Assembly: GCA_030674185.1 (NCBI GenBank)
Contig: JAPXFY010000018.1
Span: 44,734,432-44,798,431, forward strand
Reading direction: 5' to 3'
Source of the DNA: Monoplex corrugatus
Lineage: Eukaryota; Mollusca; Gastropoda; Littorinimorpha; Ranellidae
Length of the DNA stretch: 64,000 nucleotides
The translations under genes and the position numbers were made by a program. Shown here in pieces: positions 1-11,100 of this stretch (positions are counted from its first letter, which is position 1; each line of letters starts with the position of its first letter). A model generated the notes under the pieces. The model was not told the origin of the DNA. It saw only the letters and a list, made by a program, of their open reading frames with translations, and searched no databases.

Positions 1-734
1 TGCTTTCCCACACTTGTCGCAACAGTTTGGTGTCTGGCGTCGCCTCGCAACATCAGGTTGGCGTGCAGCCCGCGCTGTACACACGAAACAATCCCTGAAC
101 TTGGTTCTGCCAGTTTGGTACAGGCCAATCCGACTGGGATAATGTCCACCAGCCAGGCGGGTCTCAGGTGTAGGCATGGGAGGAGCAGGAGCATGTCGGG
201 GTAGAACAGGAGGCGCAGCAGAAGGACCAGCAACAGGTGCAGTAGAAGGACCAGCAACAGGCGCAGCAGAAGGACCAGCAACAGGCACAGCAGCAGGACC
301 AAGGACAGGCGCAGCATGACCGGCAACAGGCACAGCAGCAGGACCAGGGACAGGAGCAGCAGCAGGAGTGCTGTGATATCTCTCTGCAAGAACATTGCCC
401 ACAGCCACCACAAACTTCTTTAGTGAAAACTTGCGCTGCCCCTCGATGCTGTGAAATTTGTTGTGTAGAATATACGCCTGAATGAGGGACAGCGTAAACA
501 AATGGAAGAAAAGTTTCTTCCACCATTTCACGGTTTTCCTGTTGAGAGGCATGTATGCCATCAGTTGGTCACTTTTATCCACACCTGCCATATTCTGGAT
601 ATAGTCCTGGACTGCCACAGGCTTGTTTTTTCTCCCGCTGCGTGATACCACCTCTTTCATCTCCCTTGGGTCCATCTTTGTGGTGATCAGGTGGACTGGT
701 TTCTTGTCCATCCACTTGAGGACACTGACTCCAC
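1..734 (-). CDS. piggyBac-type transposase, C-terminal exon (runs off the left edge)
   Basis: Read on the - strand, this exon opens after the acceptor TTTCTGTTGTAG and stays open to the window edge. It shows KWMDKKPVHLITTK, then VDKSDQLMAY, which carries the third catalytic Asp of the DDE_Tnp_1_7 domain, then the conserved KWWKKLFFHL block. A spacer of repeated VAGPS-like Ala/Pro units follows at roughly 180-400. The last part is Cys-rich (CxxC near 85, CCxxC near 10), like the C-terminal zinc finger of piggyBac transposases that binds the element ends. This exon has no internal stop. Its entry phase does not match the exit phase of the exon at 1368-1868, so either the intron is not as drawn or there is another lesion. 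Confidence 0.85.
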
Positions 735-1367
735 CTACAACAGAAAGCAACATGTAAGCTGTCAGGTATTTATTGATACATGAAATGACACCACACACAT
801 TGGTCCTTATCACAGCAGCTTTCAGCTAGATAATCTTGAAAATTCTGAAAATGCAAAGAAAATATTAGCAGTATCATGGTCTGTGAAGCACACTGACAGA
901 CTGAAAATGCTAAAACAGAGGAAAATATTAGCTGTATCATGGTCTGTGAAGCACATTGACAGACTGAAAATGCTAAAACAGACAATACGTAAACCTCAAC
1001 TGAACATCAATTCAGCTGGGTCTACTACCACTATAATGCTCAGCGTCAGAATATTTCAAATGTTCACACAGCTGATTACACACAGAAACATACCAATGTG
1101 AGGGATAGACACCTATTTTTTTTTTTATTATAAGTTGAGTTGTATATGTATTCAGTTATACAAAAAAAAAAAACCAACAACAAAATTGAGAATTTAGTTG
1201 TTGGCATCTTCAGTTGCAGTACTGAAAAGAAAATGTAATAATATATAATGTAATAAACATAATATGTAATAGAAATAAACTGAACTCATCAATAAAAAAT
1301 ATAATATGTAATAAAAATAAAATGGACTAATCAATAAAAAGAGCACAATAAAATTATATAAACATAC

Positions 1368-1868
1368 CTTGTCGGAATGCTTGAACTGTGCCGCGCTCCA
1401 CAGGTGCTTGTAGTTCATGTTTCGGCAGGCCATTGCGGTTGGCAGTACTGTACCCACACAGTGCGTGTCCTTGTCAACCAGTTTTTTTGCAAGCTCAGGG
1501 CAGCAGTAGTAATTGTCAACATACATACTGCCCCTTCGTTCAGCAAAGGTTCTGCCAGCCTTATGACTACATCAACTGGTTTGTTGCTCGTTTCAGGGTC
1601 TGCTGCGAAGATCTCAAAGTCATATACATAGGCTGAACTCGACTCGCACAGTTCATACAATTTCATGCCCCAGCGAACAGGCTTGTCCCTCATATATACA
1701 TGAAAGCCTACCTTGCCCCTCCAAGGACACATAGCCTCATCTATGCATATATTCTCCCCAGGCACATAAAGTTCCCTGAACTTGCGGCGGAGATGGCTGT
1801 AGACTGGCTGGATCTTCTGCAGTGGGTTGTGGCCTGGTCTGCCCCTAGGGATAAATTCTGCATTGTTG
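1368..1868 (-). pseudogene. piggyBac-type transposase, middle exon with a frameshift
   Basis: The exon follows a TACTAAT branch-point-like motif and an acceptor (TTAG) and ends at a GTATGT donor. Translation on the - strand gives RGRPGHNPLQKIQP, then ICIDEAMCPWRG (first catalytic Asp), KPVRWGMKLYELCES and, in another frame, MYVDNYYCCPEL (second catalytic Asp). The frame changes near 1530, between LLNEG and GSMYVDN, so the reading frame is broken between two catalytic residues. The order and spacing are those of the piggyBac DDE_Tnp_1_7 domain. The start at the acceptor is chosen because it joins in phase with the N-terminal exon. Confidence 0.8.
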
Positions 1869-3156
1869 CTAACATTAGTATTCCAAAGTGATTTTCAAAT
1901 TTGAACTTATCTGTATAAAAATCAGTGGGAAAATAGAGATTTTCATTCTGAACACATACATACTTTAGTTTTTAATGTGGGATAAAAAATAAATTTTTTA
2001 TGATTTTTTTTCTTTTCTTTTGGACATTTATTTTAGGCCACATTCAGACATGCCTTGAACACACATATAAAATCACACAAGTCCAGAAAATCATTTCTGA
2101 GGAGGTTTTTACTTGTTAAGTTGATGTGCAAAAAACATATGGACAGAAATGCATATCAATAAAAATACAGACCTATGAAAATGACAAAAAATAGCAAAAT
2201 TGGACGCCGCCGTTCCAAACAACTGGGCAAGGGACCCATTTTCATTAATTTCAAATTCCATTATCTTTAAGAAATACAATACAGTGACACTGAAATGAAT
2301 CATATATGATAAACATATTAAGGAATTTAACCCTAATTTTTTCCAGCTTCATCTGAAAGCTGGTTGAAAAGATATCAGATGTCAAAAATGCGAAATATGC
2401 CGATTTGTCACAGTGAAAAAAATGGCGAATTTTACACATATTTGGTGCACCATAACTTTTTTCACTTTAAAGTTACAAAAATGTTTTTGATATCAAATTG
2501 CTCAGCATGACAAACTCTTTCAATGTAAAACAACCCCAGACATCTGTATGTTTAATCAAACCATATTTGGGTAAGGATAAAATACCTATTTTGAAAAAAA
2601 TGTGTATTTTAGCTTTTTGCAAAACTCGTAACTTCTGTCACATTCATCCTACTGCAAAGTACCATATACCAAAATGATCAGTTTTTTTATGATCTGTCAG
2701 TATAACAAACAAGACATTAGGTTTCAATCTTTCTGTAAACAAAAATCAGACGACAAAATTATAACAAATGTCAGCTGATAATAGTAACAAATAATGCGTT
2801 TTGTTTACATATCGAATCAAATAAGACATGTACATCAACAACATTCATTCAAAGAAGTAATCTTCATAGTTTTTACATGCCAATTTGTTTTTTTTTTATC
2901 ATTAAACAACGATTAAAACATGTCTTGACCTTTAACTGTTCCTTAACTGTGTGTAGAACATTATCAAAAGCTTCCACATCATTGTCTTGACCTTTCACTG
3001 TTGCTTAATCACAGTAGATAATGTCCTGGCCTTCAACTTAAACTGGAAGCACAAAAGATAGAAATCATCTCTTTTTACAAAAAACATGTAATGAAATGTA
3101 AAAAAATACTTGTCAGTGTCTATGATCAGTGATTCCCCTTCACAAGTGACAGGAAA

Positions 3157-3272
3157 TTAAAACATGTTAAGATGCAGTTCATCATCATTGCTGTCAAAGT
3201 TGTCCAAAAGACTAGGTCTCCGCCCTCTGCCAGTCTTAAGAAATCGCTCCTTCATCCTCATGAAGAGATCAT
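3157..3272 (-). CDS. Unassigned terminal exon, Asp/Asn-rich C-terminus
   Basis: After a good acceptor (TTTTTCTCACAG) the - strand reads DLFMRMKERFLKTGRG, then LLDNFDSNDDELHLNMF and a TAA stop. The composition (basic helix, then an acidic tail) and the strong acceptor look like real coding sequence rather than chance. No family is recognised. It lies within the piggyBac intron on the same strand, so it could be an alternative last exon of that gene or part of a small separate gene starting near 4529. Confidence 0.35.
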
Positions 3273-4435
3273 CTGTGAGAAAAATAGTGTAGAGGGAAAG
3301 TATTAGTACATCTATCTGTTCTATCCTGTAGCGTAATGTGAAAATCCCATTTGTAGGGACAAACAGGCCTATACATACAGAGCAAGAGGCAAATACTGAC
3401 CAAAACAAAAACAAATCCAAAAAACAAGAAATAAAACATGCAGGAACATAAGGACTTTTGTACTCCTGCTCAATTAACTTCCCTGCCTGTCAAAGAAGAG
3501 AAAGGATCAAGAGAGAGAGAGATTGGTGTAGAGCTGTAAGAAACCTACCAGTATTATTGTCAGCTTTGAAAATAAAATTATAATACCTTACCCTAACTCA
3601 CAAAGCAGTGGGCAAAGTAAAATGTCCCATACATTTAGGCCTACTCAAATCAGCACAACAAAATTTATCTCATAAACACTATAGCCTAGTTAGGAAGGTT
3701 CATAGTGTCCAACCCATTAACCTGGTAGGCCTACTTTATTTTGTTTAAATATTATTTTTGATGACAATAATAGTAATGATAATAAATAGTAATGAATGAT
3801 AGTAAACTAATAATGAAATAATGATAATAATAATAATGATAAATAATAATGAATAATGATAGTAAAATAATAACAATAACAAAAATATGATAATATTAAT
3901 AATAATAATAAACTTTTAAAGCTGTTGAACTAGGTGATAATAATATTGGGCCTAAAAATAATAGGATTGATAAACATGCAAATTTGTTTCAATGGTACCA
4001 TTCAGGAAGTTTACACAAAAGCAGAAAAGAAAAAGGTGTAACATTGTGAAATTATTGAACGACACTGAACCAGATCGAATGAAGTCAAGGGAGGGCACTC
4101 GGCCGATTCGACTATCGATCGATCAAAGCGTTGGTCACGTGACCACAATAAATCGCTAATCTCTCATTAACATCATTATAAATAAAAATAATAAAGGCAT
4201 GGATTATTAAAAAAATCTTTTGTAAACATTTTCCTTTAATCATATGCCTGATCTCACTCTCTGTAAAATTACCGCACCCCAAACCGTCACCTACCCCTAC
4301 CTTCTAACATATTCATGATTCTGTGGGTGCTGCAGCTGTGCGCTTTCCAAACAATTATATTCTAAAATCAGGAAACAAAATGTCGAAAAGTAATAGTAAA
4401 CAAACTGCAAGATATTTCACTTACCCTCTAGATAA

Positions 4436-4529
4436 GTTGGATGCTTGATTCGTCGTAGCTGGAGCGGTCGACGTAAACTTCGACGTCCATGTGCTCGCCC
4501 GAACGATCTTCGCGCATGTCCGCCATTGC
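4436..4529 (-). CDS. Possible first exon, CpG-rich
   Basis: On the - strand a 32-codon frame starts MADMREDRSGEHMDVE at an ATG in a CpG-rich stretch unlike its AT-rich surroundings. The frame stops (TAG) five bases before a consensus donor (GTAAGTG). A different frame through the same bases would join in phase to the exon at 3272 but has no ATG after its upstream stop. So this is either a 5' UTR exon with a short upstream ORF or chance. The function is unknown. Confidence 0.25.
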
Positions 4530-5126
4530 GCGTCAGACGCTAAGAGAAAGCGAAAATAGGTTGCGTTGTTCTCAGTCCTCGAGGAAAACAGCCAGTGGTT
4601 GAATCCGTATGCAAGTAGCAGAAGTTGAAAGTTGAAACCTTGACCTTTTGCACAGTGGAAAATATGGCGAGATTGGTTTTGAGTAAGGTTGCGAAATCAT
4701 CGACGGAAGTTTTTAACGCACGAAACGACCGACTAAATGGAAGCCTATCAGTTCACTTTTTACATCGGATGAAAGCAAATTTAGTCATCTTTTTGACTGT
4801 GTAAATGGTTTGTTGATATCTGACCCAGCGAATCTCCTCGAGGCGAGTTTTCAAGGTAGGTGTCAAAACCGCGTTCCGATTTCGTCGTTCCAGTAGCAGC
4901 AAAATCGCAATTTAGTACCCATCATCAAAAGCATATTTCAAACGGTAAATGTTACACTTATTGATTTATTTTGACTTTAAACAAAGCTTAAAGGATCACA
5001 GATCAACATGATCTATGTTTTTTTATTTCTGACACTGCATTTTGTTGAGAACGAGCAAGTTGAAAACCAGTGAAAAATCGCACTTTGCCGTACTTTTCGC
5101 CGCCCGCGAAGAGCATTTTGGAATAC

Positions 5127-5817
5127 CTACTAACATGCAACATGGCCAAGATGAGCTGGAACTTGTCCCGGCTCATTATAGCTGGTGCAAATGAACTTTG
5201 CAGAATAGGATTATTAGACCAACAGTCTGAAACTTCAGGCTTATGCAACAGTCCCATGTGCACCAAGATAGCAATAAAAACAATCAGATCTTTCTCTGTG
5301 ATGTTTTTCCACTGATGAAAAATACTCCTAGGAGATAACACACCTCTGGTCTCAAGATTTTCTTGGGCATAGCGATTGATCTCTCTCACAATATGACTGA
5401 GAAACTCCGCATCAAAAATCTGATCGAAGAAATCGTGAGGGGCGTGGCTTGCCATGTTTTGTAAATGAAGTCCCTCTGTGTTTTGGCCAGAGTAGTGAGG
5501 AACACATGGAAACATGAAAAAATCTTGGTGCCATTCCTTCCTCAACAATTCCAGTATCTCCTCTCCAGTCACTTGTCTGTCACCAACCCGTACAGCTTCG
5601 TCACTTGAGCTATTACTAGCGGCACCACCCCCTCCTCCTCTTCTTCTGCACGGCCTCAAAACTGCTGTCAGACTCTTCAGCGATAAAATCACTCACTGTC
5701 TTCCTCATCTTCTTCAACATCTGATCCAGCAGTTTGCAACATTTCAATCACTTCTCGCGCTGTGAAACGTCGATGTCTTCGCTGTCTCTCCTCACGCGTT
5801 GAACTAGTAGACGCCAT
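5127..5817 (-). pseudogene. piggyBac-type transposase, N-terminal exon with frame lesions
   Basis: The likely start ATG (5815-5817) opens a short acidic N-terminus (MASTSSTREERQRR onward, then EEDEEDSE) that hits a stop near 5690. The open frame resumes at about 5650 and reads through the N-terminal part of the DDE_Tnp_1_7 domain: HDFFDQIFDAEFLSHIV, NRYAQEN, FIAILVHMGL, SDCWSNNPILQ and MSRDKFQLILAMLHVS. A donor (AG then GTATTC) at 5126 joins in phase to the exon at 1868. At least one and probably two indels lie at 5640-5700. The copy looks recently decayed rather than ancient, because the rest is cleanly conserved. With the two exons at lower coordinates it makes an intron-containing transposase gene antisense to PRKAR2. 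Confidence 0.8.
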
Positions 5818-6566
5818 TGTTGTTATGCAAAACGACACAGAGCCAGTGGGTACGAAATCAAACTTCGCTTCGCCGTTCTACAGCAGACAAACTGAAACTA
5901 GCTTAGGAACTGGCAGACGATTGGTTAAACTTGAGAGTCAGCACCTCTATTTTCGTACAGAAATTGACATTGAGCTAAAAAAAATCCGAAGGTCAAAAAC
6001 TGCGATGCAGTGGTTCGTGTGGAAGTGGTGTGTACGAGACCACTGCGATCGCAGTGGCTCGCGGAGAGTGAGTTAAGAATAGTTCACATATGTCACCATA
6101 CAACATATGTATGAGACCTGTCTTGAATATTATTTACATATATTGTGTATGGAGATTTGCAAATGTTAAAATGGGCAGATATTTTGTGTCAAACAAATAC
6201 TGAGATTGTAATGAATGGTAGCAGCTGTGTGATTTGTCCATACCATTGTAGTAACTCTCTTTATGTCACGTTAGGTGGCATGGCCTTCCCTTAAGCCCAA
6301 ACAGTTTATGTGTCATTGGTCATTATGTGTTCTTTTACATGATTTCATATTTCATGGTTGTGATCATTTTCCTGTTCTTTATTTTTTGTTTCAATGATAT
6401 TGTCATTAATAAACTGAGTTTATGTTAGTATGGCTTTTTCCTGACGGTCTGGATTCTTATCTATTGGTCAGAATTAGAAGTAGGTTAACAGGTGGTTCTT
6501 CATTTGTAAGAATGTTATAGTCTGTTTCAAATACATCTGTTCAGATCATTGACTATGATTACTAGA
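5818..6566. other. Intronic sequence without recognised features
   Basis: The - strand upstream region of the piggyBac gene runs into plain AT-rich sequence. No terminal inverted repeat could be paired by eye with the window's left side, because the element's other end is outside. The nearest TTAA tetramers are at about 5928 and 6073. Confidence 0.4.
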
Positions 6567-8026
6567 TAGTTTGAAATTAGCTGATTGTAACAGTATGATA
6601 TCACAATGCATTTGTCATTGTTATAGGTTTCAAAAGTAGCTCATTGTAACAGTATGATATCACAATGCTTTTGTCATTGTTATAGGTTTTAAAAGTAGCT
6701 CATTGTAACAGTATGATATCACAATGCATTTGTCATTGTTATAGGTTTCAAAAGTAGCTCATTGTAACAGTATATCACAATGCTTTTGTCATTGTTATAG
6801 GTTTCAAAAGTAGCTCATTGTAACAGTATGATATCACAGTGCTTTTGTCATTGTTATAGGTTTCAAAAGTAGCTCATTGTAACAGTATGATATCACAATG
6901 CATTTGTCATTGTTATAGGTTTTAAAAGTAGCTGATTGTAACAGTATGATATCACAATGCATTTGTCATTGTTATAGGTTTCAAAAGTAGCTCATTGTAA
7001 CAGTATGATATCACAATGCTTTTGTCATTGTTATAGGTTTCAAAAGTAGCTCATTGTAACAGTATGATATCACAATGCATTTGTCATTGTTATAGGTTTT
7101 AAAAGTAGCTCATTGTAACAGTATGATATCACAATGCATTTGTCATTGTTATAGGTTTTAAAAGTAGCTCATTGTAACAGTATGATATCACAATGCATTT
7201 GTCATTGTTATAGGTTTTAAAAGTAGCTCATTGTAACAGTATGATATCACAATGCATTTGTCATTGTTATAGGTTTTAAAAGTAGCTCATTGTAACAGTA
7301 TGATATCACAATGCATTTGTCATTGTTATAGGTTTCAAAAGTAGCTCATTGTAACAGTATGATATCACAATGCTTTTGTCATTGTTATAGGTTTTAAAAG
7401 TAGCTCATTGTAACAGTATGATATCACAATGCATTTGTCATTGTTATAGGTTTCAAAAGTAGCTCATTGTAACAGCATGATATCACAATGCATTTGTCAT
7501 TGTTATAGGTTTCAAAAGTAGCTGATTGTAACAGTATGATATCACAATGCATTTGTCATTGTTATAGGTTTCAAAAGTAGCTGATTGTAACAGTATGATA
7601 TCACAATGCTTTTGTCATTGTTATAGGTTTCAAAAGTAGCTCATTGTAACAGTATATCACAATGCTTTTGTCATTGTTATAGGTTTTAAAAGTAGCTGAT
7701 TGTAACAGTATGATATCACAGTGCTTTTGTCATTGTTATAGGTTTTAAAAGTAGCTCATTGTAACAGTATGATATCACAGTGCTTTCGTCATTGTTATAG
7801 GTTTTAAAAGTAGCTCATTGTAACAGCATGAGATCACAGTGCTTTTGTCATTGTTATAGGTTTCAAAAGTGGCTCATTGTAACAGTATGATATCACAATA
7901 TTTTTGTCATTGTTAGAGGTTTTAAAAGTAGCTCATTGTAACAGTATGATATCACAATGCTTTTGTCATTGTTAGAGGTTTTAAAAGTAGCTCATTGTAA
8001 CAGTATGATATCACGATTCTTTTCCA
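6567..8026. repeat. 59-bp minisatellite, about 25 units
   Basis: Units contain AAAAGTAGCTCATTGTAACA and then GTATGATATCACAATGC, followed by a T-rich piece (TTTTGTCATTGTTATAGG). Most units differ at a few positions (C/T in GGTTTC/GGTTTT, ATTTG/TTTTG). Two units lack the bases between GTAT and ATCAC. The last unit degenerates directly into the PRKAR2 splice acceptor at 8027. Confidence 0.97.
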
Positions 8027-8027
8027 G

Positions 8028-8158
8028 TGCTGGACGTACAGGCCTTTGAGCGTTTGATGGGCCCTTGCATGGACGTAATGAAGCGTAATATCAACGAGTA
8101 TGAGGAGCAGCTGTCCAACATCTTTGGCAAGTCGGTCACCATGAAGGACATACGGTGA
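8028..8158 (+). CDS. PRKAR2: cAMP-dependent protein kinase type II regulatory subunit, last coding exon
   Basis: After the acceptor CTTTTCCAG the frame reads [20 protein letters not shown], then [16 protein letters not shown], ending MKDIR and TGA at 8156-8158. This is the C-terminal end of cyclic-nucleotide-binding domain B of PKA regulatory subunits. The [19 protein letters not shown] and YEEQL signature is that of type II (RII) subunits rather than type I. The protein holds the PKA catalytic subunit inactive until cAMP binds, and RII dimers dock on AKAPs. The exon starts with two bases of a split codon (phase 1). No earlier exon is visible on the + strand, so the preceding intron is at least 8 kb and contains the antisense piggyBac gene. 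The rest of the gene lies left of the window. Confidence 0.92.
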
Positions 8159-11100
8159 AAGCACATACTGGGAAACCCACTGCCAGGCGCTGGCTCTACT
8201 CCCACTGCTTTTGAGTGTTGTCCGTCGGACCGGAGGCCAGTTCTTCCATCCCACCCAGTCTGCTATGGGTCACATTTTGTACACTCCTGTCTTGTAGTCC
8301 TGTATGTTGATTGCTCACCTGGAGGTTTAGGCTGTATGTTGTGGTTTCCTCATTACCTGCTTTCGATCCTTTTCTTCTTTACTAATCAAACAGAACTGCC
8401 ACTATTGAGTTGATGAGTGAAAGAATCTGTCTTGTTCATTGTTAAAGACGCTTCAGAGACTAACGATGCAAGTCTTGATGCTACGGTGAAAGTGAACCCA
8501 GAGAAAGTTTCTAAGATGAAGTCATTGTGAGTTTATCATACTGTCAGAATGTTGACTCAGACCTAAAGGCTGAGCTGTCGAAGATAAACGTCGTCAGATG
8601 AAAAAGTTAACAGACGAAGCAAAGTCCAGTGTCGCAATATGTCGTTAAAGGTGTCCTGTTTCTTCCTCAAGGTATGAATTGTTGAACATGACGTGTATTA
8701 CCTGATTACATGATGTTGTTTCCCCGTGTGTTACTTATTTATTGGCACTTGTTGATAGATTTGTTTACATGTCTTTGACTTGTTCGTATGCTTTTGTACA
8801 GGAGATGAGAAACATTTACAGAGTTATTTGAAGTATTGTGTTAAACAGACGGAAGACTATTCAGGAGACAAAGTGTTTTTGTTTTTTTTATACACACTTG
8901 GTTAAAGCACTAACAGTAACATGGAAAGTTCAGTATCGTATGGCCATGCCTTTACTGCTATTATTCAACAAGGTCTTGCCAGTGTATAGCTGTTGTTTTC
9001 TCGCTTGATCAGAGATCACAATCTGTTGAAGTGTTTTGGATATAACCTTAGTTCTAGTCAGTTCTCCGTGCCAACTGCAATGTGTTAAACGTTTTTATTG
9101 ATTTGTTGACACTGGAATATGTAGTATAATAGGAATATTTTTACAGTAATGCAGTAGTTCCATAAACTAATCAAAAATCCGAATTGATGTTAATATCAGC
9201 ATCTCTTCCCTTCCATTCAAATGTATGTAATCATGAGTCTCATGTAAGGTAAAAATATTCAGCTGATTGTGTTTGCTGAAATAAGGGAACAAAATTCTGC
9301 CAGAACTACATTTTATCAATAGGGAACATAATTTTGTCATACCAGTGGCATAGTAAGTATGGTCCTGTTCTGTTAATCTCCAGTGGTGGTATTTTTCTGT
9401 CAATATTAATATGTTTGTATTAAACTGCTGCACACTAGAACAGCCACGCATCAAGGGTTGTAGTCAGCTGACTTTTAAGCCTGCAAGATACAAAATCTGA
9501 TTGCTTGAATTTGCAGTTTGTGACTTGCATTTGAAATTTTTCTCGGATGAAACTTCAAGAGGTTCTCCTCCCCCTGCCCTGAAGCATAGTAGTAAGCTCT
9601 TAGATTGGAGTAGTTTAGCTCAGTAACGGAGTGAGCATATATACCCTAACGATTGTATAGATTGATCGTCTTGTTTAGTTTGTTTGTTTTTTATTTTACC
9701 ATATTAACGTTTTATGCCAGATCAGCTTTCGGTGATTTTTACAGCTGATGCTGTCCCAAGTATTCACAAGTCTTTGTTAATTTATGTGAGTGATAGTGTG
9801 TTTCAGTTTTATCTTTTCTTTCTTTTTTGTTTATGTTTCAATAGTGTGTTTCAGTTTTATCTTTTCTTTCTTTTTTGTTTTTGTTTCTGCAGTGTTTTCT
9901 TGTACTGATTTCCACTCTGTCAAAGATGTACTACCATTTGGGCAGTATCATCACTGTTCTGCGTATTTGAATTACAGAAATTGCCAATGTGTAACTATCA
10001 GGAAGAGGAGGGATCTTCTATCACATATAATTGTAATGTGAACCATGTTCTGTTGAGGTGTATTTAACACTTCACTAAGTTCATTCTGTTTAGTGCCATG
10101 TTGTCCCATAACAGACATTGAGTGCGTGTGCATGCTTATTCACTATGTATAGGTTTTTTCTACATTGGAAATAAGTAGAATTGCATTTCATGTCTGGAGC
10201 AGAATGGTTGGCATGAAACTTTTTTAATATGAAGAAACAAGGATCTGTTGTCTAAAACAGAGTGAAACAGTCTTGAATCTCTTGCTGTTAGGTGTTCTGT
10301 GTTAAGTTTGGACATGCGTCATACAAGTTGAGTGATCACCAGGTCGATAGATCAGCTTTTATGTTGATATCAGTTTTATGTTAGGTCTTTTCTGAACTTC
10401 TTTTATATGGCTAAAGTATTTTTAATAGTAAAAAGGAAATGATACCAAGAATTATGAAAGTTTTTCTGTACAGGGTACAGGAACATAATCATTATCAGCT
10501 GAGCATTAATAGCACCAACACCTCATATTTGAATTGTTGGAAAGTTTTGAACTAAAGAGTGGTTACATGTGTATGTGCTCTTGTTTGTTGTTGTGTTTTT
10601 GGTATGGAAGGATAGGGGGAATCCACACCTCAGCCTGACTACCATCTGTAGTGTTGTCACTTATTTGCTGTTTTTTTCAACATGCAGTACCTCTGCTTCT
10701 TCCGATTGCTGCCCATGGCCAAGAGGGAGGATAGCTGTTAACACCAAAGCTAGGCTTGTGCAGCACGTTTTCTTACAGCTTTGGATTGTCCTTTCTTTGG
10801 GTGGGGGTTAATGGAGGCAAGATTGCCAGATATGAACGTGGGTATTGTTTTGGTGATTAACTTCAGCCTGCCTCACAGTCATTTGCTGGATTCGAACCTT
10901 GCGGCCAGACAGAATGTCTTGAAGTTGGAGGCTGGGCGCAGCCACTAGTTTGACCATACTTTACCAAATGATAGACTGATGGAAACAGTACTGCTGCAGG
11001 CATCATTAATAAGTAATGTTGGGTATCATCAGCTTGTATTAAAGATGTAAGCGGTAACCTGCCCATGAAACTACACCGTGTGATGTTCTTGCCAAAACCA

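Larger units (their letters stand above)
1869..5126 (-). other. Intron of the piggyBac gene, AT-rich
   Basis: About 3.2 kb separate the first two transposase exons. 3720-3950 is rich in AATAAT-type simple sequence. A 12-base palindromic E-box (GGTCACGTGACC) lies at 4133-4144. Two exon-like segments inside the interval are listed separately. Nothing else is recognisable. Confidence 0.5.

Noticed and set aside
164..526. Cys-rich 120-codon - strand frame
   Set aside because: It is the wrong frame over the Ala/Pro repeat spacer of the piggyBac exon; the true frame gives conserved transposase blocks on both sides.
6567..8026. Regular repeats resembling a CRISPR array
   Set aside because: Units are contiguous with no unique spacers, in a eukaryotic intron; the same holds for the arrays at 25, 45 and 55 kb.
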